Assembly (NCBI GenBank): GCA_007713455.1
Contig: VMRT01000007.1
Coordinates: 62,001 to 126,000, forward strand
Length of the DNA: 64,000 nt
Source of the DNA: Pseudomonas sp.
GTDB lineage: Bacteria > Pseudomonadota > Gammaproteobacteria > Pseudomonadales > Pseudomonadaceae
Direction of reading: 5' to 3'
In this document: one piece after another, positions 56,476 to 64,000 of the stretch
How positions within the stretch are numbered: position 1 is the first letter of the stretch
Layout of the letters: every line of letters starts with the position of its first letter
Made by a program: the position numbers and the translations under genes
The notes under the pieces: model-generated
Database searches by the model: none
Seen by the model: the letters and a program-made list of their open reading frames with translations, nothing else
Told to the model about the DNA's origin: nothing

Positions 56476-57063
56476 TCACGCGGGCATTGGCTTGCGCACG
56501 AGTGCCTTGCAGGCATAGACGAGCAACGCCCCGCAGCTGAACAAGGCGATGAAGGGGTCTAGCAGATAGTCCCAGTAATTGGGCGACGGCTTGCTCCCCA
56601 GGCTGAACGTCAAGGTGGCAAGGCCGAGCATGGAAGCCCCCAACCAGTTCCTGAGCAGCAGCAATCCCAGGGCAAGCACGCCCACCACCGCGATCAGCGG
56701 GCGGGGGGCGTAACCGAGTTGATAGGGGTCCAGATAGGACAGGCCCATCGTTGCCGGGTAGAGAAAAAGCGCCAGCCCCGCCATCACGATCAACAATTGC
56801 ACGCGCGCGTTCTGCGCCGGCATCGCCATCAGTCCCAAGCGCACCGCCGCGAAAAATGCCAGCGCTACCAGCGTCGTGATGGCCACGTCATCGGTGAAGC
56901 TACGCATGTAGGCGGCCAGTGACAGACCGTCCACGGGAATGAAGCTGATCCCTAGCAGGAGGAGAAGGCGAAGCCCTTGAAACCCTCGGCCGAGGCCAAA
57001 TCCAGGCGTGACGATGAAAGCGAGTAACCCGAAGGTCAGATGCGCTTGCCAGAGTTCAGGCAT
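56476..57063 (-). CDS. Hypothetical multi-pass membrane protein (195 aa)
   Basis: About six hydrophobic segments are seen (LTFGLLAFIVTPGFGLG; LLLLLGISFIPVDGLSLAAY; TTLVALAFFAAVRLGLM; VQLLIVMAGLALFLYP; LIAVVGVLALGLLLL; LFSCGALLVYACKALV). No family is recognised. Its ATG overlaps the sialidase-like gene's stop by one base (TGATG), so it is translationally coupled to that gene and probably works with it at the envelope. Confidence 0.75.
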   Translation of the reverse strand: MPELWQAHLTFGLLAFIVTPGFGLGRGFQGLRLLLLLGISFIPVDGLSLAAYMRSFTDDVAITTLVALAFFAAVRLGLMAMPAQNARVQLLIVMAGLALFLYPATMGLSYLDPYQLGYAPRPLIAVVGVLALGLLLLRNWLGASMLGLATLTFSLGSKPSPNYWDYLLDPFIALFSCGALLVYACKALVRKPMPA

Positions 57064-58370
57064 CAGAGCTGCTCCAGTAGCCAGGCATCATTGAAGCTGA
57101 CGTGTTTGATGAAGGTATTGTTCCAGGAATAGACCAGGTGGTAGAGACCGTCGGCGCTCCTGATGAAGTAGGGATACTCGTACTCGAAATCGCAGCCATG
57201 GGTCTTGCAGACGCGCTTATCCAGGTTTGTCAGAAACTCGTCCACCAGCGATAGCCGCCGCGGCCCGCTGGAAAGACGAAACTTGTCGCCGATGATGTCC
57301 CGATATACCTCCGGGGTGAACGGGTTGCCCTCCGGGTCAGGCGATTCGTCCAGGTCAATCACCGGCTTCCAGAGATCGAGGCTGGAGTCGGTTTCCATCA
57401 GGCGAAGCCGGAAACGTCCGTCCTCCAGATCATTCAGGGCAACCAACAGGCCATGATTGGGCGTGGCCACCGCTGCGAGCGCGGAATTGGGGTTGGCCGG
57501 GTCGATCGGATAAGGCTTGCTCCAGGTTCTGCCGGCATCCGCGGTGCGGCTGGCGAGCACGCGATGATGGCTGGCACCTGCATAGCGCAGCATGGCAACG
57601 GCATGTTGCTCGTCCATCGGCACCACTGTCGGCTGCAGTGAATCGTTGCCTTTGCTGATTCGACTTTTACCGGTCACCTCGCCGTTCGGGCTGATGTACA
57701 AATACTCGGCGAACTTGCCGAGGAACTCGTGGTAGACGGGCAGTCCTATGGTGCCGTCCTGATGGAATACCGGGGCATTGCGCACCAGTGTGCTGATGTT
57801 CAAGAAGGGGGTGGTGATCAGCTGCCTGGGAGTCGACCAGGTTTCTCCGAGATCATCCGAATACATGGCATTGATGGCGCTGCCAGCCCAGCCACCGATC
57901 GATACCGACACATAGAACAGCCACAGCCTGTTGTCGGGAGCCAGCGCAATGACCGGATTGCCGAGCTTGCGTATGTGCTTCTGGGTCGCCTTCTGGGTCG
58001 ACTCGCGAGTTGCCAGGACCAGTTCCTCGCCCCACTCCGCCGCAATCGCGTCGAATCGCGCGCCGCGCACCTGAACGTCCGCAGCCCCTTCGCGCGAACC
58101 GGCAAACCATACGGCCATCAAACCACCATCCGGCAAGGAGGTCACCGACGAGGCATGGACAAATTCGTCGAGATCGGAGGATGCGAAGCGGGTGCTGTAA
58201 AACGGCCCCTTGCTGGCAAGCGGCAATGCATGGGGACTGCCAGCTACGGCGAAACCGGCAACCGCTCGCTCAGGATGAAGCCACCAGGCGGTAGTGAAAA
58301 TAGCAGCAAGGGCGACGACAGACAGGCAGGTGGGAAGAAATCCGAACTTTCCAGAATTCATATAAATCAT
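57063..58370 (-). CDS. Sialidase-like beta-propeller protein (BNR/Asp-box)
   Basis: Protein of about 435 residues with a membrane anchor or signal segment (LPTCLSVVALAAIFTTAWWL). Two clear Asp boxes are SDDLGETWS and TADAGRTWS. Further propeller features are SVTSLPDGGLMAVWFAGSREGA, GNPVIALAPDNRLWLFYVS and the C-terminal YPYFIRSADGLYHLVYSWNN. Catalytic arginines of true sialidases cannot be assigned with confidence. The start (58370, MIYMNS, or 58361) is low in GC; the open frame upstream to 58724 is not convincing. Coupled to the membrane gene at 56476. Substrate unknown. Confidence 0.8.
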   Translation of the reverse strand: MIYMNSGKFGFLPTCLSVVALAAIFTTAWWLHPERAVAGFAVAGSPHALPLASKGPFYSTRFASSDLDEFVHASSVTSLPDGGLMAVWFAGSREGAADVQVRGARFDAIAAEWGEELVLATRESTQKATQKHIRKLGNPVIALAPDNRLWLFYVSVSIGGWAGSAINAMYSDDLGETWSTPRQLITTPFLNISTLVRNAPVFHQDGTIGLPVYHEFLGKFAEYLYISPNGEVTGKSRISKGNDSLQPTVVPMDEQHAVAMLRYAGASHHRVLASRTADAGRTWSKPYPIDPANPNSALAAVATPNHGLLVALNDLEDGRFRLRLMETDSSLDLWKPVIDLDESPDPEGNPFTPEVYRDIIGDKFRLSSGPRRLSLVDEFLTNLDKRVCKTHGCDFEYEYPYFIRSADGLYHLVYSWNNTFIKHVSFNDAWLLEQL

Positions 58371-58809
58371 GTCCGTATAAACACATGACGCGTCCTGCGC
58401 TTTGCAAGAAACGACAAGCTCGTATGCCCCAAAAACCGTCGGGGCGTGAAAAAGAAAGTGTATTGATCGGTTTGCCCCGACTTCTGATGGCCTGGAGTAC
58501 CGAGCTTGTCTGAGCGGCCGCCGATCATGGCCGAGCACCAGGGTCGGAGCAATCACTTGGTGCAGGAAGCCGATCAGCCGCGCTTGATAAACGCTTCGTT
58601 CAGAAAAACCAGGTGCTACAGAAATCCTCGACGGCTGCAAGTGCAGGCGTCGCAATATAGTGTCACAAACATACCTGTGGCAAATTGCTGCACCCTCCTC
58701 TCCATCGCGCGGCACGCAGGCCATGGCCGACCGAAGTCGACTACCCAGACGTACCGCTGCAGGGCCAGCGGCGTAATATGGCGCATCTCAACAGAACGGG
58801 AGTTCTCTC
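58371..58809. other. 439-base spacer between divergent sialidase-like and copper chaperone genes
   Basis: Part of it stays open as an N-terminal extension of the sialidase frame, but composition and lack of a start do not support coding. It should contain both divergent promoters. The segment AATATAGTGTCACAAACA near 58655 is AT-rich; no exact -35/-10 pair was established. Confidence 0.4.
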
Positions 58810-59316
58810 ATGCTGCTTCGCTTACTGGCCGCTGGTACTTTTGCAGCACTCTGCTTGCCTGCCCTTGCGCAGGAGCACCACAACGACCATCAGGCTTCGA
58901 CACAAGCGGCCACCATTGAGCTGGCTGTCAGCCAGGCGTGGTCGCGGGCGATGCCGCCCAGCGCTCCGACTGGCGCGGTGTACTTCATACTGGAAAACCG
59001 TGGTCAGCAGCCACAGCGCCTGATCGGGGCGCAGACCTCACGTGCCGAAAAGACCGAGCTGCACACCCATGTGCATCAGGGCGACATGATGAAGATGCAG
59101 CAGGTCGAGGCGGTCGACGTGCCCGCGGCTGGCAAGGTGGAGTTCAAGCCGGGTGGCAATCACGTGATGCTGTTCGGGCTTAAGCAGCCGCTGGTGGCTG
59201 GGGAGAGCTTCCCGGTGACGCTGCAGTTCGAGGACGGCGGCGAGATCACCACCGAGGTGAGCATCGAGGTAGACGCCCCGGCTGCCGGCGGTGCTGCGCC
59301 AGGGCATCATCACTGA
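58810..59316 (+). CDS. PCu(A)C-type periplasmic copper chaperone
   Basis: Exported protein of 168 residues (signal LLRLLAAGTFAALCLPALA). The copper(I) site H(M)-x10-M-x21-H-x-M appears as LHTHVHQGDMMKMQQV and GGNHVMLFGL. A His-rich N-terminal stretch (QEHHNDHQ) and C-terminal HHH add binding capacity. Such proteins deliver copper to cytochrome oxidase CuA/CuB sites. No ScoI-like partner is next to it; gor follows on the opposite strand. Confidence 0.92.
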   Translation: MLLRLLAAGTFAALCLPALAQEHHNDHQASTQAATIELAVSQAWSRAMPPSAPTGAVYFILENRGQQPQRLIGAQTSRAEKTELHTHVHQGDMMKMQQVEAVDVPAAGKVEFKPGGNHVMLFGLKQPLVAGESFPVTLQFEDGGEITTEVSIEVDAPAAGGAAPGHHH

Positions 59317-59320
59317 GTGA

Positions 59321-59350
59321 GCTGGCGCGCCGCCGCAGGCGGCCGCCAGC
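59321..59350. terminator. GC-rich hairpin between copper chaperone and gor
   Basis: GCTGGCGCGCCGCC and GGCGGCCGCCAGC pair around a GCA loop between the two convergent genes, five bases after the copper chaperone stop. Probably bidirectional; no strong T tract. Confidence 0.6.
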
Positions 59351-59356
59351 ATGCTT

Positions 59357-60715
59357 TCAGATCGCCGCCGGTGTGCGCATGGTGACGAACTCTTCGGCGG
59401 CCGTCGGGTGGATGCCCAGCGTGTCGTCGAACACCTGCTTGGTGGCCCCGGCCTTCAGCGCCACGCCCAGCCCCTGCATGATCTCGCCGGCATCCGGTCC
59501 CGCCATATGGCAGCCGAGCACACGGTCGGTCTCAGCATCCACCACCAGCTTCATCAGGCTGCGCTCGAGGCTATCGGTCATGGTCAGCTTCATCGGCCGG
59601 AAACGACTTTCGAAGATCGTTACCTTGTAGCCCTGCTCGCGCGCCTCCTCCTCGGTCAGCCCGACAGTTGCCATGTTCGGCAGACTGAACACCGCGGTCG
59701 GGATGGTCGTGTAATCGACCTTGCGATATTGCTCCGGCTTGAATAGCCGCCGCGCCACAGCCATGCCCTCAGCCAGTGCGACGGGTGTCAGCTGCACGCG
59801 ACCGATCACGTCGCCAATCGCCAGAATCGAAGACACCGAGGTACGGTATTCATCGTCAACGGCAATGAAACCTCGGGCATCCAGCGCTACGCCGGCCTTT
59901 TCCAGCCCCAGGTTGTCCAGCATCGGACGGCGGCCTGTCGCGTAGAAGATGCAGTCCGCTTCCAGCGTGCGGCCGTCTTCCAGCGTCGCGAGCAGGCTGC
60001 CATCGGCCTGCTTGTCGATATGCACGATGTCGGCGTTGAACTGCAGATCCACGCCCTTCTTGATCATCTCGTCCTTCAGGTGATCGCGGAGCGAGCCATC
60101 GAAACCGCGCAGGAACAATTCACCGCGATAGAGCAGCTTGGTATCGGCACCGCAGCCATGGAATATCGAGGCGAATTCGACGGCGATATAGCCACCACCG
60201 ACCACCAGCACGCGTCGCGGCAAGGATTCGAGGTAGAAAGCTTCATTGGACGTGATGGCGTGCTCACGCCCCGGAATCGCCGGCACGTGGGGCCAGCCGC
60301 CAGTAGCGATCAGGATGTGCTCGGCCGTGTAGTGCTTGCCCTCGACTTCGACGGTATGGGCATCGACCAGACGCGCATGCGCTTGCAGCAGGGTCACGCC
60401 GCTATCCACCAGAATGCTGCGGTAGATGCCGTTCAGTCGCTGGATTTCCCGGTCCTTGTTGGCAATCAGGGTCTTCCAGTCGAAGGTCGCGCCGTCGATG
60501 GTCCAGCCATAGCCCTGTGCCTGGCCAATGTCTTCGGCGTAATGCGCGCCGTAGACCAGTAGCTTCTTCGGCACACAGCCGACGTTGACACAGGTACCGC
60601 CCAGGTAACGGCTTTCCGCAACCGCCACCTTCGCGCCGAAACCTGCAGCGAAGCGCGCCGCACGCACGCCACCGGAACCTGCACCGATGACGAATAGATC
60701 GAAGTCGTAAGCCAT
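59357..60715 (-). CDS. gor: Glutathione-disulfide reductase
   Basis: FAD- and NADPH-dependent reductase of 452 residues that keeps glutathione reduced. FAD motif [19 protein letters not shown], redox disulfide in [18 protein letters not shown] motif [17 protein letters not shown] and the C-terminal catalytic His in [15 protein letters not shown]. Length is the usual 450. It stands alone, divergent from the VOC gene. Confidence 0.96.
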   Translation of the reverse strand: MAYDFDLFVIGAGSGGVRAARFAAGFGAKVAVAESRYLGGTCVNVGCVPKKLLVYGAHYAEDIGQAQGYGWTIDGATFDWKTLIANKDREIQRLNGIYRSILVDSGVTLLQAHARLVDAHTVEVEGKHYTAEHILIATGGWPHVPAIPGREHAITSNEAFYLESLPRRVLVVGGGYIAVEFASIFHGCGADTKLLYRGELFLRGFDGSLRDHLKDEMIKKGVDLQFNADIVHIDKQADGSLLATLEDGRTLEADCIFYATGRRPMLDNLGLEKAGVALDARGFIAVDDEYRTSVSSILAIGDVIGRVQLTPVALAEGMAVARRLFKPEQYRKVDYTTIPTAVFSLPNMATVGLTEEEAREQGYKVTIFESRFRPMKLTMTDSLERSLMKLVVDAETDRVLGCHMAGPDAGEIMQGLGVALKAGATKQVFDDTLGIHPTAAEEFVTMRTPAAI

Positions 60716-60786
60716 GTAATGTTGTCTCCTTCAGTAGCGAACAGCATAACCCAGGCTTTCGGCCTGAATCACCGAAGGAGTGCCGC

Positions 60787-61209
60787 ATGCGCCCTACCCT
60801 CACCCACCTGGCTCTGCACGTGCCCGATCTGGACGCCTGTATCGCGTTCTATGAGCGCTTCTGCAGCATGCACGTGTTTCACGAGCGCCCCGGAAAGGGC
60901 TCACGCATTGTCTGGATGGCGGAGCCTGGAAAAGAGCGCGAGTTCATCTTCGTGATGATGCCGGGCGGCAAGGATCGATCGCTGGCGATGGACGACTACA
61001 GCCATTTCGGCTTCGCGCTGGCCAGTCGAGAGGAAGTGGATGCGGTTGCCGACCTGGCGCGCAGGGAAGGCTGTCTGATATGGGAGCCGCGCGACGAACC
61101 CTATCCGGTGGGCTACTACTGCGGTTTGCGCGATCCTGCGGGCAACTATGTCGAATTCAGCTACGGGCAGCCGCTTGGACCGGGTGCCGAGGATATGCCG
61201 GAGCCTTGA
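60787..61209 (+). CDS. VOC/glyoxalase-superfamily protein
   Basis: Protein of 140 residues with the paired beta-alpha-beta fold: LTHLALHVPDLDACIAFYERF (metal His), the second half DYSHFGFALASREEVDAVADLA (His) and the C-terminal RDPAGNYVEFSYGQPLGPG (Glu). Residues fit a divalent metal site. Substrate unknown; near gor it may detoxify an electrophile. AGGAGTGCC precedes the ATG. Confidence 0.88.
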   Translation: MRPTLTHLALHVPDLDACIAFYERFCSMHVFHERPGKGSRIVWMAEPGKEREFIFVMMPGGKDRSLAMDDYSHFGFALASREEVDAVADLARREGCLIWEPRDEPYPVGYYCGLRDPAGNYVEFSYGQPLGPGAEDMPEP

Positions 61210-61227
61210 AGCAGGCCCGGAAGTGAC

Positions 61228-61249
61228 TGGGCCACCCTTAGGTGGCCCA
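61228..61249. terminator. Bidirectional terminator between VOC gene and galU
   Basis: TGGGCCACC-CTTA-GGTGGCCCA is a perfect nine-pair stem with a four-base loop between two convergent genes, six bases before the galU stop. Confidence 0.8.
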
Positions 61250-61255
61250 ATTGCT

Positions 61256-62095
61256 TCAGAACGCCTTGCCGGTCAGGTAGAAGTGCTCGTAGCAGAAGTT
61301 GGTCGCCGCGATGTAGCCCTCGGCGCTACCGCAGTCGAAGCGCTGGCCCTTGAACTTGTACGCTAGCACACAACCATCCTGAGCCTGGCGCATCAGCGCG
61401 TCGGTGATCTGAATCTCACCACCCTTGCCCGGCTCGGTCTGCTCGATCAGATCGAAGATGTCCGGAGTCAGGATGTAGCGACCGATGATCGCCATGTTGG
61501 ACGGCGCATCTTCCGGCTTGGGCTTCTCGACCATGTGGCTGACGCGGTAGATGTCGTCGCGGATCATCTCGCCGGCGATCACACCGTACTTGCTGGTCTC
61601 TTCCGGCGGCACTTCCTGAATGGCAACGATCGAGCAGCGGAACTGGTTGTAGAGCTTGACCATCTGCGCCAGGACCGGATCGCCATTGAGGTTGATGCAA
61701 AGGTCGTCAGCCAGGACCACGGCGAACGGCTCATCGCCGATCAGCGGGCGGCCGCTGAGAATCGCATGCCCCAAGCCCTTCATCTCCACCTGGCGGGTGT
61801 AGGAGAAGCTGCATTCGTCGATCAGGCGGCGAATACCGACAAGGTACTTTTCCTTGTCGGTGTTGCGGATCTGGTGCTCCAGCTCGTAGCTGATGTCGAA
61901 ATGGTCTTCCAGCGAGCGCTTGCCACGCCCGGTGACGATCGCGATCTGGTTCAGCCCCGCCGCCAGTGCCTCTTCAACCCCGTACTGAATCAGGGGCTTG
62001 TTCACCACCGGCAGCATTTCCTTGGGCATGGCTTTGGTTGCAGGAAGAAAACGTGTGCCATATCCGGCAGCGGGAAAAAGGCATTTCTTGATCAT
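61256..62095 (-). CDS. galU: UTP-glucose-1-phosphate uridylyltransferase
   Basis: Nucleotidyltransferase of 279 residues that makes UDP-glucose for envelope glycans. The N-terminus IKKCLFPAAGYGTRFLPATKAMPKEMLP holds the nucleotide loop G-x-G-T-R and catalytic Lys. Further blocks are NKPLIQYGVEEAL, VTGRGKRSLEDHFD, GLGHAILSGRPLIGDEPFAV, DDLCINLNG and KGGEIQITDALM. Start at 62095 follows AAGGA; the open frame to 62224 is spurious. A glucan donor role linked to glgA is conceivable, but bacterial glycogen normally uses ADP-glucose. Confidence 0.96.
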   Translation of the reverse strand: MIKKCLFPAAGYGTRFLPATKAMPKEMLPVVNKPLIQYGVEEALAAGLNQIAIVTGRGKRSLEDHFDISYELEHQIRNTDKEKYLVGIRRLIDECSFSYTRQVEMKGLGHAILSGRPLIGDEPFAVVLADDLCINLNGDPVLAQMVKLYNQFRCSIVAIQEVPPEETSKYGVIAGEMIRDDIYRVSHMVEKPKPEDAPSNMAIIGRYILTPDIFDLIEQTEPGKGGEIQITDALMRQAQDGCVLAYKFKGQRFDCGSAEGYIAATNFCYEHFYLTGKAF

Positions 62096-62701
62096 GTGAG
62101 TCCTTGAAATAAAGGTTCCAGTCGATGCACTGCCATCGAGAACAGCAGCTGCCTTGCGGTGTTGCCCGGCCATGCCGGCGTAGAGCCTACGACCATCGTT
62201 TTGCAGCGGGGTTCGCAGCGACATTCACGCTCGATGCAGATTATGTGCCTGCCTCTCGGAGGCACTGGTTTCGCTGCTCCGGCGGGTCGCCACGCTAATG
62301 GCGGTCGGGGCGCTCTGTAAAGCCATCTGTCGGTGTTTTTTCACCGTGCCAGTGAGGCCGAATAACCGGACGCGCAACCGCGAATACCCATAGCCAATGA
62401 TCATTACACCTTTGTCGCACCTTGCACCGAAAGAGAGCCGGTCGACCCATGACCTGAGTCAGGGAAATGTGCAATTGCACTGTTGTCGGTCGCCCGAAGC
62501 ACTTCTCTCGAGCCGAAAAGCAATACCATAGCGCCGCCCAATAATGGCGCATGGCTATCACCTGCGGTTGATTTCAAGAATACGCACAGCACGCCGATAT
62601 CAGCAGGTGACTGCCTGCTCAATGCTGCGCCGCAAGTATCGGCAGCGCAGCAGTGCTGCAATGGCAGCTGACCCCGCGTGGCAGTAGTACTAAGGAAAAC
62701 C
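62096..62701. other. 606-base divergent spacer between galU and the chemoreceptor gene
   Basis: No ORF with a convincing start, ribosome site or codon pattern was found on either strand. The chemoreceptor ribosome site AAGGA is at 62692-62696. No clear sigma-28 or sigma-70 promoter was recognised. The length is unusual for this window and may hold a regulatory RNA or two long leaders. Confidence 0.4.
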
Positions 62702-64000
62702 ATGAACAACAGCTCCGCCTCCCGACAAATGTCCGTGCAGACAAAGATCAACCTGGCCCTGGTGCTGGTCCTGGTGGCGATCATGTCTGCCTCGTTGTTC
62801 TTCTCTGCCAGTACGGAGAAGCGGCTCGTGCTCCAGGTTGTGGAGCAGCAGACCAAGGATGCCGCCGACTCCTATTTCGATAGCATCAACACCATGATGC
62901 TGACCGGCACCATGGCTCAGCGAGAGGTGCTGCGGAACAAGATCCTCGCGCGCCCAGGCGTTATCGATGCGCGCATCATCCGCGGGGAAGAAGTCACCAA
63001 GGTGTTCGGCCCTGGCTATGACCACCAGGCCCCGGCCGACGCGCTGGATCGCCGCGCGCTGAGCGGCGAGGCGATCATCGAGGTCAACAAGCAGAACGGT
63101 GGCCGTGTGCTGACCGTCATCAATCCCATCCTGGCCCACGCGGACTACCGCGGTACCAACTGCCTGACCTGCCACCAGGTTGGCGAGAACACGGTAATGG
63201 GCGCTGTGCGCATCAGCTATGACCTCAAGGCGCTGGACCAGGAAGTCGACCGCAACATCATGATCAGCGGCGGGATTCAGTTGCTGCTGCTGTTCATCGG
63301 CGTGGTGGTCATGTGCCTGACCGTGCGCCACGTCATCATTCGCCGCATCACTGCCATGCGCCACACCATGAATACCATGGCCGAGGACGAAGACCTCAGC
63401 CGCAGCGTCGAAGTGGGTGCGAAGGACGAAATCGGCGCGATGGGCGATGCCTTCAACCGCATGATCGGCAAGTTTCGCCATAGCCTGGAGGCCGTCGCGG
63501 GCGTTACCCATCAGCTCAGTGATGTCTCCGAGCGGGTATCCCATGTTGCAGAGAAGACCCTGGCTGCCGTCAACGAGCAGCGCAGCGAGACCGACATGGT
63601 CGCCTCGGCGATGAACGAGATGAGCGCGACCGTGCAGGAAGTGGCACGCAATGCCAGCCAGACCGCCACGGCATCGACCGGCGCCGACAACGAATCAAAA
63701 GCCGGCGTGAAGGTCGCCACCGAGGCACTGGACGGCATCGAAGTGCTGATCGCCGAGATCGAGAAAGCCGCCCAGGTCATCCAGCGGGTCGAGAGCGACA
63801 GCGCCAGCATCGACATGGTGCTCGGCGTGATCAACGGCATCGCCGAGCAGACCAACCTGCTGGCGCTGAACGCAGCCATCGAAGCGGCGCGCGCCGGCGA
63901 ACAGGGCCGCGGCTTTGCGGTGGTGGCCGATGAGGTACGTACCCTGGCTTCGCGCACGCAGAAATCCACCGAAGAAATCCAGGCCATGATCGAACAGCTG
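62702..64000 (+). CDS. Methyl-accepting chemotaxis protein with periplasmic CXXCH haem motif (cut by window edge)
   Basis: Chemoreceptor; 433 codons are present and the frame runs off the window. First membrane helix about 17-38 ([19 protein letters not shown]). A periplasmic sensor of about 150 residues contains NCLTCHQV (Cys154, Cys157, His158), a c-type haem attachment motif, before the second helix (about 188-208). HAMP follows ([20 protein letters not shown]), then the methylation/signalling helices with the hallmark hairpin start [19 protein letters not shown] and [15 protein letters not shown] haem-bearing sensor suggests detection of redox state, oxygen or nitrogen oxides; this is inferred. 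Not shown: the C-terminal end. Confidence 0.92.
   Translation, partial: MNNSSASRQMSVQTKINLALVLVLVAIMSASLFFSASTEKRLVLQVVEQQTKDAADSYFDSINTMMLTGTMAQREVLRNKILARPGVIDARIIRGEEVTKVFGPGYDHQAPADALDRRALSGEAIIEVNKQNGGRVLTVINPILAHADYRGTNCLTCHQVGENTVMGAVRISYDLKALDQEVDRNIMISGGIQLLLLFIGVVVMCLTVRHVIIRRITAMRHTMNTMAEDEDLSRSVEVGAKDEIGAMGDAFNRMIGKFRHSLEAVAGVTHQLSDVSERVSHVAEKTLAAVNEQRSETDMVASAMNEMSATVQEVARNASQTATASTGADNESKAGVKVATEALDGIEVLIAEIEKAAQVIQRVESDSASIDMVLGVINGIAEQTNLLALNAAIEAARAGEQGRGFAVVADEVRTLASRTQKSTEEIQAMIEQL

Noticed and set aside
58371-58724. Upstream extension of the sialidase-like frame (118 codons)
   Set aside because: Arg/Cys-rich with no homologous feel; the signal segment near 58330 marks the real N-terminus.

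Overview
The window is high-GC, densely coded DNA from a gammaproteobacterium of the Pseudomonas group. Protein likeness and gene order (mexS/mexT/mexEF; a trehalose-glucan block next to Ku, cardiolipin synthase and LigD) recall P. aeruginosa, and the overall look best fits Stutzerimonas/P. stutzeri. The species is inferred from remembered family sequences, not from a search. A near-canonical Pseudomonas dif site at 53713-53740 places the right part of the window at the replication terminus.

Layout. 1-4669: a MexEF-type RND pump (mexF is cut by the window edge) with its LysR activator mexT and the divergent oxidoreductase mexS; two MexT-type nod boxes are visible. 4776-7756: an SDR oxidoreductase, Ku, a stand-alone LigD-type polymerase and a tiny acidic protein. 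8115-15796: glgE, a treS-maltokinase fusion and glgB, which turn trehalose into branched alpha-glucan through maltose-1-phosphate. 16162-20124: a four-gene operon with 4-base overlaps (DUF72, ybhP, clsB, ybhN). 20393-24118: a LysR regulator divergent from a class III ring-cleavage dioxygenase and a DUF2218-cytochrome b561 fusion, then an M23 peptidase. 24593-35409: glgA-treZ-malQ-treY-DUF2934-glgX, which builds glucan and converts it to trehalose. Together with the glgE block this gives a two-way trehalose/glucan cycle.

35707-44810 holds small stress or envelope genes (CinA-like amidohydrolase, MscS-like channel, YciE/YciF-like ferritin-fold protein, DUF2061, DUF1652, DUF1615, DUF2790), full-length three-domain LigD and an orphan curlin-repeat protein. 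45097-51791 is an AaeXAB-like aromatic-acid efflux operon with its own outer-membrane lipoprotein, a LysR gene downstream and a divergent AraC regulator.

51865-53740 is the most unusual part. It looks like a very small (about 1.9 kb) element integrated at dif. It has a CTX-phage-style pair of inverted dif-like sites at the left end, an intact dif at the right end, three small ORFs (one a ribbon-helix-helix-like regulator) and several strong hairpins. No replication, coat, Zot or integrase gene is visible, so it resembles a minimal Xer-dependent single-stranded DNA satellite or a remnant of a filamentous phage.

53883-64000: dgkA, an LTA-synthase-type phosphoglycerol transferase, a membrane protein coupled to a sialidase-like beta-propeller, a PCu(A)C copper chaperone, glutathione reductase, a VOC protein, galU and the start of a chemoreceptor whose periplasmic part carries a CXXCH heme motif. 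No rRNA, tRNA, CRISPR array or insertion sequence was recognised.
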